Program-made: the position numbers and the translations under genes
The notes under the pieces: model-generated
What the model saw: the letters and a program-made list of their open reading frames with translations, nothing else
Databases searched by the model: none
What the model was told of the DNA's origin: nothing
In this document: positions 7,377 through 15,716 of the stretch, piece by piece
Position numbering within the stretch: position 1 is the stretch's first letter
Layout: each line of letters opens with the position of its first letter
Virus record (IMG/VR): IMGVR_UViG_3300001450_000031
Span: 1 to 28,299 of that record
Source of the DNA: a virus
Length of the DNA: 28,299 nt
Strand: one strand, 5' to 3'

Positions 7377-8044
7377 TATTTTCCTCCACAACAAGAATCA
7401 TCAGCTATAGCTGGTATTTCACATTTACCAGTCATTTCGCAAAGAATATCTGAAATTAAGCTGTTCATTTTGCTATATTTATTTGTTTTTATATTTTTGT
7501 TAACACTTTCGTTCATATTAGTTGGGTGCATAAATGCTCCATGGGTTGAAGGATTACTAACAAAGTCCCAGCATATTAGTTCAAAGTCATCTTTAACCTT
7601 AACCATTTGATCGCCGTCTTCGTAAAGTTCTTCTACACTGCCTAAACCTCTAGAACTTATACCTAATTTTACACCAGCCTTTAATAATTCTTTAAGAATA
7701 TTACCTGCAGGGGTTCCAAGTACTTCTACCTCTCCCATCACATCATCGCCTTTCCACCAAACATTTTTTACATTATGGGAAACATTTTGTAAATTAACAA
7801 CGCTTGATTCTGGGTGATCTAATTCTCCTAAAGCTCTGCTTTCAGCAATGTTTATTTTTTTGTAGTTTTTAACCTCTCGCATTAAAATTTCTCGAGGATA
7901 AACCCTTCCATTTTGGTTTTTTGCGTCAGCCCTTTGTAAACACCCAGTTACAATAACTCTACCATTATTTTTTCTTTCAGATTCCACAATCATTTGAGGG
8001 GAAATGTCAAAGCTCGTATAATCTATTAAAAGTTTTTTATTCAT
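7376..8044 (-). CDS. 21: Prohead maturation protease, T4 gp21-like
   Basis: 222 residues, similar to T4 gp21 (212). Serine protease of the herpesvirus-assemblin/gp21 class. The start region has RVIVTGCLQRADAKNQNGRV then YPREIL. The catalytic His lies in GELDHP (H77) and the Ser in KLGISSRGLGS (S130 or S131). The signature DFVSNPSTHGAFM (160-172) is typical. It cleaves scaffold, capsid and internal proteins after (I/L)xE. The tail after about residue 178 ends DDSCCGGK, with four Cys in the last 21 residues, which is unusual. Shine-Dalgarno AAGGGA. It lies between the gp20-linked genes and gp22, as in T4. Confidence 0.93.
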   Translation of the reverse strand: MNKKLLIDYTSFDISPQMIVESERKNNGRVIVTGCLQRADAKNQNGRVYPREILMREVKNYKKINIAESRALGELDHPESSVVNLQNVSHNVKNVWWKGDDVMGEVEVLGTPAGNILKELLKAGVKLGISSRGLGSVEELYEDGDQMVKVKDDFELICWDFVSNPSTHGAFMHPTNMNESVNKNIKTNKYSKMNSLISDILCEMTGKCEIPAIADDSCCGGK

Positions 8045-8055
8045 GGTTGATTCCC

Positions 8056-8916
8056 TTAGTTATTAGTACCTTCTAATCTACGTAAAGTTGGAAAGTCATT
8101 TGGACCAAGGTCTCTTGATGACCATCTAGTTTTATCTGGTCCACAAAGTACATCTTCTCCTGTAACTGTTGTAGTTACGGATCCGGTACCTGCTGCTAGA
8201 TTAGTAGTCCAAGGTGTTCTTACTGTTCCTTCAAATGCTGATTGTATAGTTAATACGGTTCCATTCGCGGCGTGAAGAGCTGTACTAGCTGAGAAATATG
8301 TACTAGCCTTATTAGCTGTTGTTGTAGTTCCTGCAGTATTCATTAAGTACTTATCATTTATAGTGTTTCTAATTTCAGTTAATACGGATGCAGTTGTAGT
8401 TGCTTGTAAATCCATGTTAACAGAACCAGTTAATCTAAATTGTGCAGAACCTAAAGGTGCAGCTGTACTTAAACTACTTGTTTCAAATGATAATCTTACT
8501 TGGTATCCACTATTTCCACCGTTTGTAGATAATTGGCCTTGTCCAACCCTTGCAGAATATAAATCTATATAGTTTGCACCAATACTACTACTATTATTTA
8601 TTGCTGCACCTGAACCTGTAATACTTCCATTGTTTGTAAATCTAAATGTTGCTGTATGAAAAATATTTTTCTTTGCAACTTTGTATAGTGATTTACCTCC
8701 TGCAGCTGCATTTGCTGTTGGATTATTATCCGCAAAATTAGCATAGTTTGCAGTTTCAACAATTCTTGCTTCTGCTATTCTATATAATCTCATTTGTTCG
8801 TGCATAGGTAGGTCCCATCCTTGGAATTCCTTACCTTCAAACATGTGTACTTTTTTCTTAATATCGTTTCTGAATTGTTGCCAACCATAAACGCTTTGTC
8901 TTACAAATTTTCCCAT
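8056..8916 (-). CDS. Unrecognised virion/head protein between gp20 and gp21
   Basis: 286 residues. The N-terminal 75 residues are charged and helical (MGKFVRQSVYGWQQFRNDIK, then MHEQMRLYRIAEARIVE). The middle is S/T/G/A-rich and beta-prone with repeated TASTA-like strings. The C-terminus ends KTRWSSRDLGPNDFPTLRRL. No family recognised. Start ATG with GGGGAA upstream. Location in the head cluster points to a head or core component. The simple-sequence middle resembles decoration or fibre domains. Confidence 0.65.
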   Translation of the reverse strand: MGKFVRQSVYGWQQFRNDIKKKVHMFEGKEFQGWDLPMHEQMRLYRIAEARIVETANYANFADNNPTANAAAGGKSLYKVAKKNIFHTATFRFTNNGSITGSGAAINNSSSIGANYIDLYSARVGQGQLSTNGGNSGYQVRLSFETSSLSTAAPLGSAQFRLTGSVNMDLQATTTASVLTEIRNTINDKYLMNTAGTTTTANKASTYFSASTALHAANGTVLTIQSAFEGTVRTPWTTNLAAGTGSVTTTVTGEDVLCGPDKTRWSSRDLGPNDFPTLRRLEGTNN

Positions 8917-8936
8917 TGTTTTTTCCCCTGTTTATT

Positions 8937-9377
8937 TTATGAAGCTATTTCTCTTAGTTTATGTGATACCTTTAATAATCTTTCAGCTATTTTGGACATC
9001 CTTGGTTTAGTTGATTTCCAATACTTATCAGAAGAAACACCAGCCTCTTGTTTAAGTTTAGCAGCTCTTCCAATTATTCTTTCTATTTCAAAAAGTCGCT
9101 TATTTATTTCTTTTATAGCTCCATTGACTTTTTGTCTAGAATTTTTTGATTCTTCTTTCTTAAACGTTGGATAATTGGTACCATATATTTCTTTTACAAC
9201 TTTATATCCAGTACTATTTTCAGCGTTTTCTTTTTCTTTCTTTTTATCTTTACCAGTTTTACCCGAAAAAGCGTTTGGGGTTTGATACCCAGCGACATTA
9301 CCAGTAGTTGAAGCTTCTGTTACTTCTTCATCTGTTATTTCGTCTATTATTTCTTTTAATCGCTTACTAATTGACAT
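8937..9377 (-). CDS. Small charged core-type protein (position of T4 67/68)
   Basis: 146 residues from ATG 9377 with GAGGAG 7 nt upstream; a TTG at 9392 is rejected because it overlaps the Shine-Dalgarno. It begins MSISKRLKEIIDEITDEEVT and then E|ASTTGNVAGYQTPNAFSG. The VTE|A site fits the gp21 consensus, and the TGNVAGYQTP segment is, as I recall, a recurring marine phage motif. The C-terminal half is a Lys/Arg-rich helix. T4 has the small core proteins gp67 and gp68 (141 residues) at this place between 20 and 21, so an equivalent role is likely but homology is unproven. It overlaps the upstream gene by 11 nt. Confidence 0.7.
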   Translation of the reverse strand: MSISKRLKEIIDEITDEEVTEASTTGNVAGYQTPNAFSGKTGKDKKKEKENAENSTGYKVVKEIYGTNYPTFKKEESKNSRQKVNGAIKEINKRLFEIERIIGRAAKLKQEAGVSSDKYWKSTKPRMSKIAERLLKVSHKLREIAS

Positions 9378-10224
9378 TTTTACACTCCTCAATTAGTTCG
9401 TACAAGTTCATCATCGTTGTTAAATGCTTATCATTTGTACGATTTGATTTTTCTATCTTTTTTAATTGATTTGCCACTTCTTTTAATTTTATAGAAGTTA
9501 TCTTATCATCAATTTTATTTGCAGCTTGCACTATTTTTTTTCTATTAGTTTTAGCTTCTTTATTCATATATTTTACTATACTAGAACCATTTGAGTTTAT
9601 ATATTCTCTCAATAATGACTGTTGTTTGTCATTAAGTGCTTTGCCATATTTTTCATTAAATTTTTCTAACAATAATTTATAGCTTAATAGTCTCATATCT
9701 TTATCTTGTTGAGAATATTCTTTTGCAACCTTTTCCTGTAAGGTTTTTGGTTTACTTTTTGAAACATGCTCTATTATAGTTTCCTTACACAACATTATGT
9801 GTTTTGGATTATTAACGCTTTTACTATTAATAGATTCAAATAAACTATATATAGAAGCATTCATTTTATAATTAGATATTTTTGTTCTAAAAAATGATTC
9901 TAGACTATATTGCCTGTTTATTTCCTTTATCAAATTGTATTTTTTTCTCTTAAGATTAAGATTTGAAATCTTTTTTCTTTCAGATAATACTAAATTCAAA
10001 AACTTTTCAGCTCTTGGAATATTTACAAACTTTTCATTTGACAATGAATTATACAAATTTAATTCTTTACCTAGGATAGTATTTTTTCCAAAATATTCCT
10101 TTACTATTTTTAACGCAGGAGAATTACTTGTCCCGTTTAAAGTATCAGTAGTTATTTGCCTAACTAATAATTCAAACAGTACCCCAGTGTTTTTTAGCTT
10201 TGAGTGTTTTATGCTTTTTGCCAC
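9367..10224 (-). CDS. Conserved helical protein following the portal gene
   Basis: 285 residues from a GTG at 10224 with a strong AAGGAG Shine-Dalgarno. It begins (V/M)AKSIKHSKLKNTGVLFELLV, a start I associate with a conserved marine myovirus protein encoded next to gp20. It is rich in Lys/Asn/Leu and almost wholly helical, with no catalytic motif seen. An assembly, core or portal-associated role is suggested by place only. A late-promoter-like motif lies 40 nt upstream. Confidence 0.75.
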   Translation of the reverse strand: MAKSIKHSKLKNTGVLFELLVRQITTDTLNGTSNSPALKIVKEYFGKNTILGKELNLYNSLSNEKFVNIPRAEKFLNLVLSERKKISNLNLKRKKYNLIKEINRQYSLESFFRTKISNYKMNASIYSLFESINSKSVNNPKHIMLCKETIIEHVSKSKPKTLQEKVAKEYSQQDKDMRLLSYKLLLEKFNEKYGKALNDKQQSLLREYINSNGSSIVKYMNKEAKTNRKKIVQAANKIDDKITSIKLKEVANQLKKIEKSNRTNDKHLTTMMNLYELIEECKNVN

Positions 10225-10263
10225 CTATTATATCTCCTTTGTGTACGATACCTTACATTCATA

Positions 10264-10272
10264 TATAAATAT
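10264..10272 (-). promoter_or_regulatory. Putative late-promoter motif downstream of gp20
   Basis: The minus strand reads GATATATTTATATATG, 40 nt before the GTG at 10224, in a 61-nt gap with a later AAGGAG. One of eight intergenic copies. Confidence 0.45.
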
Positions 10273-10285
10273 ATCAAAACAAACC

Positions 10286-12130
10286 TTATGTTATGTCGGT
10301 ATCCAATAAATTAGACTCATCTAACATATTAGCCTTCTCGCTCAACATAGATTTTTTATTTTTGAATAATTCCATTGAATTTGCAATTTCTTTTGCCAAT
10401 GGGTTACTATTTTTGTACTTAGTTTTTATTGAACGGTCTTTATTTTTAGTATCTCGCTTTACTTTTTCTCTACCAAGAGGATCTCTTCCTCTTGCTCCGT
10501 TATCTGTTCCGTAGTAATTGTTTTCTTTAGGTCTGCCGACATCTGCATCTGATTCACCATCTCTTGTCTTTCTAGTATCATTTGCAGATCTAAGTCTTTC
10601 CCTATTTTTACTTTTTATATCTTCTTGTACAGTTGGTTCTTTTGCTGGGTCTTTACCCTCTTGTTCTATCATGTCATGCCTATATTTATTTATAGTATCT
10701 TCAACAACTTTTTCTCTTTCAGAACTTACACTATCTTTAACTATTCCATATATGTTTTCGTATATCCAGTCTTCAGATAACATCTTATTACTACGAATTT
10801 GATCGGCTAAATTGATTTTTGACGTCCATAATTCTATTTTTTCTTGTTCATATATTGTTGATGGATTTGTTAATGATAAACTAAAATCAACTAAATCTTC
10901 ATCAGTATACCCTTGTGTATATAGGTGTACTAATCCAATTTTTGTTAACTCACTTACAACTATTCTTTGAATTCTTTCAATTGTTCTTGCAAATCTTACA
11001 TCTAGTGCTGCAAGAGTAGCTTTACCATCAACGCCTTCTTCATAACCTAAAAACGCTTTTGGTACTCTTAATGAAGCAAGTAATCTATTTTTTAGATATT
11101 CAATATCTTCTGTTCCTGTCCATTCCATTCCTGCAAGTGAATCTATACTTGTTCCACTATTTCCTCCTCTAGTAGGTAAATAAAAGTCTTCCATCATATT
11201 TTGAAGATTAAACTTTAGGTTATAATCACCCGTGTTTTGGTCTATATATGGCGTCTTTTTCATTTGATTTATTACTTTTTGCATATAGCCATCAACTTCA
11301 CTTGGTGGTATATTACCTATATCAATATTAAATACCCTTTTTTCTGGAGCTCGCATAATCCTGTGGATCATCATTGCATCTTCCATAAGTGTTAATTGTT
11401 TCCAAGTTTTTCTACCTGATTCAACTATTGATTTACCATAGGGTAACCAGTTAGTATCATTTAACATTCTAAAATGGGCTACTTCATAATTTTCATAATA
11501 TGTTTTACTAGTTGAATTTACATTTGAACCATTTGCTCCCGCAAAACTAGGGTCATGTAAAAATCTAACATATTCTGGTCTCTGTGGATCTATTCCTTCT
11601 TCTCTTTGTACTTCATATGCAGATATCGGAGATACACCAGTTACTCCTACTTTTTCTAAAATATCTAATTTAAGATAAAAGTCTCCATACTTACATATAT
11701 TTCTTATCCATGGCCATAAATTAAATTCTACATTTAATACATCATAATATAAATTATGCAATATTTCTTGTATTTCTTGTTTTTCACTATTTATTGTTAG
11801 TATATCTCCAAATTCATTTTTCATAGTTGATTCGTCTGCATATATATCTAGTGCAGAAGAAATTATTGAATCTGTATCCATAGCTTCATAGTCTGTAAAT
11901 AGCTCGTTTCTCATTTGGGCAAATGCTTGAGTAGGATTATAAACAGAATTAGCCAAATTTGAATGGTGTAATCTATTATATCTATCAATTAGTGTATTTG
12001 ATGCAAGATTTCCAGCTGACTGAAGTCTAGCGGTGTCTACTACACGTAGGTCTTTATCACCTACCCGCCTTACAACTGCTCCAGTTGAAAATAATTTTTT
12101 TAGTCTTCCAAAAAATGTTTTATCTGCCAT
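10286..12130 (-). CDS. 20: Portal protein, T4 gp20-like
   Basis: 614 residues, longer than T4 gp20 (524). The portal core is clear: MRNELFTDYEAMDTDSIISS, YGKSIVESGRKTWKQL, MIHRIMRAPEKRVFNIDIGN, the KMEDFYLP-type segment NMMEDFYLPTRGG, and RVPKAFLGYEEGVDGKATLA. It forms the dodecameric ring for DNA packaging and neck attachment. The last roughly 110 residues are a hydrophilic, charged extension (SKNRERLRSANDTRKTRDGE) ending MLSEKANMLDESNLLDTDIT; the MLSE and MLDE peptides loosely resemble gp21 sites. Start ATG with AAAGGGA. It follows gp17 directly, without T4 genes 18 and 19 in between. Confidence 0.95.
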   Translation of the reverse strand: MADKTFFGRLKKLFSTGAVVRRVGDKDLRVVDTARLQSAGNLASNTLIDRYNRLHHSNLANSVYNPTQAFAQMRNELFTDYEAMDTDSIISSALDIYADESTMKNEFGDILTINSEKQEIQEILHNLYYDVLNVEFNLWPWIRNICKYGDFYLKLDILEKVGVTGVSPISAYEVQREEGIDPQRPEYVRFLHDPSFAGANGSNVNSTSKTYYENYEVAHFRMLNDTNWLPYGKSIVESGRKTWKQLTLMEDAMMIHRIMRAPEKRVFNIDIGNIPPSEVDGYMQKVINQMKKTPYIDQNTGDYNLKFNLQNMMEDFYLPTRGGNSGTSIDSLAGMEWTGTEDIEYLKNRLLASLRVPKAFLGYEEGVDGKATLAALDVRFARTIERIQRIVVSELTKIGLVHLYTQGYTDEDLVDFSLSLTNPSTIYEQEKIELWTSKINLADQIRSNKMLSEDWIYENIYGIVKDSVSSEREKVVEDTINKYRHDMIEQEGKDPAKEPTVQEDIKSKNRERLRSANDTRKTRDGESDADVGRPKENNYYGTDNGARGRDPLGREKVKRDTKNKDRSIKTKYKNSNPLAKEIANSMELFKNKKSMLSEKANMLDESNLLDTDIT

Positions 12131-12150
12131 AGTTTTTCCCTTTTATAACC

Positions 12151-13734
12151 TTATAACAACCATCGTAAATCTTCTTCATCATTACGTGTTGTTTTCATTT
12201 TCCAAGGATTATTTGTTGCTGTATTATTAGTATATACGCCTTGATTGGATTTTCCAATTCTGCTTATAGCTAATTTATCTAATTCTATTCCTTGTTGTTT
12301 TAATTTTAACGCTGTATCTCTAACCCACATTGCTATTGAAAAAGCCATAACTAAATCATCGTTATATCCTCTTTGTGCCTCTGCTTTACTACCATTCCAA
12401 ATAAAAACTCGTAATTCTTCTAATAGCCTTTTTGATCTTACAATGCAGTCTTTTTCTCTTAAATAAATATCAAGTTTAGAAATTAAAAGTGGCCTAGTTT
12501 TTGAAGAAGTGGTAAATCCAGGTGTCATTTGTGATTTATCTTTTAAGTCATATCCTCGGGTTAATTGTGTAGTTGCGTCTACTACACCATCTTGTTTATA
12601 TGTATAATATAAGTTCTTATATTCTCTATCAATTGCACTTTGTATTGATCCAAAACCTACACTTGCATTTTCAATAACTAATAAAGCGTCATTATATTCT
12701 GTTGCTATGTTAACCAACATATTACCAAAGTCTTTAGGTGATAATTGTCCTCTGTATTCTGCTACCTGAGTTACTGTTTCAATATCAATCACATGGAAGG
12801 TAGAAAAGTCACTACCATCACCTCTTGCAACGTCAGCTACGACCATATATGTTTTACTATAGTTTGGTTGTTCCCAAATCCAACAATTCCCATCAAATCC
12901 TCTTGTTTCTTGTGGATCCATTTGATGTGTGTTTGAATACCATTCTATTATTGATGGATCAACCACGTTATGACCAGATGAAACAAAATCACAATCACAC
13001 TCTTGTGCGGCCATTTTAGGACCAAGTAATTCATCTTGTTCATTTCTCCAAACTTGTTCTCTGTCTGGGTGTACTGACCAATGTAATCTTATGGTATTAA
13101 AGTTATTTGTTCCTTCTTCTGCTTTTACCCAGGTTTTATGAAACCAGTTACCAACACCATTTGGCGTAGAAAGGGCTATACATTTACCACCAGTTGCAAG
13201 TGTTTGTTGTGCTGATGCCCATATTTCTTCAATTTTATCAATAAATGCTGCTTCATCTATTATAAGTAGTGATAGTGCTTCCGATCTACCAGCGTCTCCA
13301 GAACTAGAAACCGCCTTTATTTGTGATCCATTTTTAAATCTAAGACTTAATTTATTATCTTCAGTACAGTTTCCCTTTAACCATGACGGTAGGTAATCGT
13401 GCATTTCTCTAACCTTAGTCACAAGATTTTTTGCAACGTCTTGTTTAGTTGCTATTACTAGAACATTTTTATCTTGGTGAAAAAGCATTAACCAAAGAGA
13501 ATATCCAGCAGATATTGTTGATATACCTAATTGTCTAGACTTTAATATAATATTATAATCGTTATTTTGGAATTGTTCTAATGAACGCTCTTGAAACGTA
13601 TATAGATTAAACGGTATTCTTCCTCGGGTAGGGTGTTGAATTTGACAATACTTTTTCATAAAGTATATAGGGTCCTGGACGCACTTTAAGTATTCTTCCC
13701 GTATAATTACTTTAATAGACTTTGTCTTCTTCAT
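12151..13734 (-). CDS. 17: Large terminase subunit, T4 gp17-like
   Basis: 527 residues. The ATPase domain has a deviant Walker A KSRQLGIST (65-73), where the usual P-loop Lys is replaced and a Lys sits upstream, Walker B SLLIIDEA (155-162) and coupling motif LSTPNG (188-193). The RNase H-like nuclease has acidic residues in VVADVARGDGSD (D301), LLVIENA (E355) and GYNDDLVMA (D459/D460). It is the packaging motor and headful nuclease. T4 gp17 is 610 residues. The ATG has no Shine-Dalgarno and is abutted by the motif at 13738-13746. gp20 follows after 20 nt. Confidence 0.95.
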   Translation of the reverse strand: MKKTKSIKVIIREEYLKCVQDPIYFMKKYCQIQHPTRGRIPFNLYTFQERSLEQFQNNDYNIILKSRQLGISTISAGYSLWLMLFHQDKNVLVIATKQDVAKNLVTKVREMHDYLPSWLKGNCTEDNKLSLRFKNGSQIKAVSSSGDAGRSEALSLLIIDEAAFIDKIEEIWASAQQTLATGGKCIALSTPNGVGNWFHKTWVKAEEGTNNFNTIRLHWSVHPDREQVWRNEQDELLGPKMAAQECDCDFVSSGHNVVDPSIIEWYSNTHQMDPQETRGFDGNCWIWEQPNYSKTYMVVADVARGDGSDFSTFHVIDIETVTQVAEYRGQLSPKDFGNMLVNIATEYNDALLVIENASVGFGSIQSAIDREYKNLYYTYKQDGVVDATTQLTRGYDLKDKSQMTPGFTTSSKTRPLLISKLDIYLREKDCIVRSKRLLEELRVFIWNGSKAEAQRGYNDDLVMAFSIAMWVRDTALKLKQQGIELDKLAISRIGKSNQGVYTNNTATNNPWKMKTTRNDEEDLRWLL

Positions 13735-13737
13735 ATA

Positions 13738-13746
13738 TATAAATAT
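13738..13746 (-). promoter_or_regulatory. Late-promoter-like motif abutting the terminase start
   Basis: The minus strand reads AATATATTTATATAT directly followed by ATG. With no Shine-Dalgarno, this arrangement suggests a leaderless mRNA for gp17, or that the motif acts in some other way. Confidence 0.4.
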
Positions 13747-13761
13747 ATTTTTAGGACAATT

Positions 13762-14163
13762 TTATTGTTGTTTCTTAGTTCTCTTTTCGAAACTTCTTCC
13801 ACCAAAATATGCACCGATGACTGTAATTAGAACTAATTGTAAAAGGTCTGTCCATTTTTCTTCTACTACGAACTTTATTGAGCCTGCATCTATAAATATC
13901 ATAAGAACAGTACATACGACTAGGAATATAAGTACTAGTGGTCTGACGTTTTTAGATAACCAGGAATCAGAATTCATATCTGCTTTCCATCTATCTGTTA
14001 TATTTGCTTCCATCTGTGTTTCATAATTTGAAACTAATTCTTGTATTTTTTGTTCAGCTGCTAGCTTTTCTGCTTTAGATGTATGTAGGTTGTCTACTAC
14101 TCCACCTATACCTTTTACTAGATCTGCTGCACCTCCTGAAAATATTTTTCCTAATATACTCAT
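13762..14163 (-). CDS. Holin of the 3TM / GTA-release type
   Basis: 133 residues. The hallmark DSWLSKNVRPLVLIFLVV (66-83), preceded by DRWKADM, is typical of the holin family named for gene-transfer-agent release. Two hydrophobic segments are evident (about 74-92 and 107-122), with a helical cytoplasmic N-terminus (SKAEKLAAEQKIQELVSNY) and basic C-terminus (EKRTKKQQ). It would permeabilise the inner membrane at lysis. Start ATG with AAGGAG. Neighbours include a second small TM protein at 15462-15716. No endolysin is visible in the window. Confidence 0.82.
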   Translation of the reverse strand: MSILGKIFSGGAADLVKGIGGVVDNLHTSKAEKLAAEQKIQELVSNYETQMEANITDRWKADMNSDSWLSKNVRPLVLIFLVVCTVLMIFIDAGSIKFVVEEKWTDLLQLVLITVIGAYFGGRSFEKRTKKQQ

Positions 14164-14181
14164 AACTTTTTCTCCTTAATT

Positions 14182-15459
14182 TTAATATTCAAATGGAGGT
14201 GTACCATAGTCTTTTTGACTTATACCATACCAAATATTTCCTACTTGATAGTACCACCATCCATGTTTATTGTCTTCTATAATCTTAAACTTGCCCTTTG
14301 GTAGAGGTGAGTCTTTTTTAGAAGCTCTTGCAATGTATTTTAATACGGGTACTCCATCATCCCATGTTTTATCTGTTTTTCTAGCCTTTACAGATTTTCT
14401 TTTTTCTGTATTAGTTGCCATATGAAGCTTAAATGCTGAATCATCTCCTAAAAAGCTTTTCCATACATCTTCATTTAATTTGCCTTCATTTAACTTGCCT
14501 TCTTTAATGGTTAGAAAAGCTTTTACCATCGGTGCTCCACTAGCTCCTTGCTTCCATTTCATTATATCTTTAACAGCAGCTAACTTTATCTTCTTAACTA
14601 CCGCTTCTGTATCCCATAATTGTTTGCCGTTCCAATTAAACTTATTATCGCCTACTTTTGTAAATGTCATTTTGTAAGCTAGTATCTTGCCACCTATTTT
14701 AAGGTCTTTCATTCTCATTCTAAGGTTAACTCTAAAATTAGCTGCTCTCTGAGAGAAGTCTTCATTTAATTTGCCTTCATTAACACCTTCAAAAGCTGAT
14801 TTAGTTGGTTTTCCTTTGAGAGCTTGTTTGCATTCTTTATTGAATCTTTTTAACCAACCAGTAGCTTGTGATGCATATCCATCTTGCATCTTTTCAATAG
14901 CCATGTTTAGTGTAGATGCTATTTCATCTGCATATTCATCATCTATTCTATCAAATTTATCTGATAGTTTAACTAGTGCATCTTCACCAACCTTTTTAGT
15001 GATCTTTGAACCTATAGTTAATAGTGGTTTTAGCCCTCTTGCTAACGCTTCATTAACTTTGCCTTCTTTATTTATAGACTTAGCAGCTTTAACGGCATCT
15101 TTGTGTGCTTTAGAGTTTTTATGTGCTGGTTTTTCGCCTCTTTTTCTTTTGGCATGTATATTTGCCCAAAGTCCTTTACTTTTTTCCGTTAACTCATCCT
15201 CGATTGGCTCTGTTTGTAGTGCTTTGTTAAAGTCTTTTTCAGCCTTTACTACTTGTGCATGCATTTTTATTAGACCTTGTTTTAGTTTTTCTTTTTTCTT
15301 AGGGTCTTTTTCACTAACAAAGGCTTTCCTTAACTCTTGCTGATTTAACTGGATTTTTTTATATGTTTCAATTGCTTTAGTAAAATTTTTTGTAATACTT
15401 TCTAGTAAAACACTAACTAGTTCATCAGCTATTATTTCTTTTAATATTTTTTTTTTCAT
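14182..15459 (-). CDS. Modular protein with repeated GKLNE cleavage-like motifs
   Basis: 425 residues with no whole-length family recognised. The N-terminus MKKKILKE|IIADELVSVLLE|S resembles capsid-targeting peptides. (E)GK(L/V)NE occurs at residues 132-137, 228-233, 320-325 and 326-330 and splits the protein into parts: a Lys-rich helical part; a basic linker with KGLWANIHAKRKRGEKP (96-112), a short motif I recall from many marine phage proteins; a helical domain (138-227); an alpha/beta piece (234-319, NKFNWNGKQLWD); and a beta-rich C-terminal piece (331-425) ending WYYQVGNIWYGISQKDYG. Each repeat fits (L/V)NE|(A/G/D). I infer a polyprotein of internal head proteins cut by gp21. A simpler reading is linker repeats in one structural protein. 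Confidence 0.7.
   Translation of the reverse strand: MKKKILKEIIADELVSVLLESITKNFTKAIETYKKIQLNQQELRKAFVSEKDPKKKEKLKQGLIKMHAQVVKAEKDFNKALQTEPIEDELTEKSKGLWANIHAKRKRGEKPAHKNSKAHKDAVKAAKSINKEGKVNEALARGLKPLLTIGSKITKKVGEDALVKLSDKFDRIDDEYADEIASTLNMAIEKMQDGYASQATGWLKRFNKECKQALKGKPTKSAFEGVNEGKLNEDFSQRAANFRVNLRMRMKDLKIGGKILAYKMTFTKVGDNKFNWNGKQLWDTEAVVKKIKLAAVKDIMKWKQGASGAPMVKAFLTIKEGKLNEGKLNEDVWKSFLGDDSAFKLHMATNTEKRKSVKARKTDKTWDDGVPVLKYIARASKKDSPLPKGKFKIIEDNKHGWWYYQVGNIWYGISQKDYGTPPFEY
14470..14499. repeat. Tandem 15-bp repeat encoding GKLNE GKLNE
   Basis: TTCATTTAATTTGCC and TTCATTTAACTTGCC lie head to tail (one mismatch). An identical third copy is at 14761-14775 and a diverged fourth at 15049-15063. 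All encode GK(L/V)NE in the same frame of one gene. Conserved spacing to domain edges suggests selection at the peptide level. Confidence 0.85.
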
Positions 15460-15461
15460 TT

Positions 15462-15716
15462 TTAATCCCAGAATATCATTTTACCCAATATACCTAATAA
15501 AACAATCCATATTGACCATATTGTTTTTTGAGCGTTTTTTCTAAAGGTTGTATTTTTGTTTACTCTTGCAATAGTTCCAGAATCAGGACCCAACAATGTC
15601 TTTTTAATCATTGTAATATCATCTTGCATTTTAGATTGACTCTCTTTTACGTGTTCAATATCTTTTTTTACAAGTTTTATTTCGCTATATAGTTGTTCGT
15701 TTGTGTGTCTTGCCAT
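15462..15716 (-). CDS. Small coiled-coil protein with C-terminal membrane anchor
   Basis: 84 residues. Residues 7-42 form a heptad-like coiled coil (EIKLVKKDIEHVKESQSKMQ), 43-60 are polar, and 65-83 form one membrane segment (TIWSIWIVLLGILGKMIFW). The layout resembles XhlA-type lysis proteins, and the gene is two genes upstream of the holin, so a lysis accessory or antiholin role is reasonable. No true Shine-Dalgarno precedes the ATG; a diverged motif GATATTTATTAAAGAT abuts it. Confidence 0.75.
   Translation of the reverse strand: MARHTNEQLYSEIKLVKKDIEHVKESQSKMQDDITMIKKTLLGPDSGTIARVNKNTTFRKNAQKTIWSIWIVLLGILGKMIFWD

Noticed and set aside
9935-10309. 124-codon open frame on the plus strand
   Set aside because: Antisense of a Lys/Asn-rich gene and of the portal end; Phe-rich composition is an artefact.
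14771-15343. 190-codon open frame on the plus strand
   Set aside because: It lies wholly opposite the GKLNE gene; hydrophobic Leu/Ser/Phe composition is what the reverse of a Lys/Glu-rich gene produces, and no Shine-Dalgarno or neighbour supports it.
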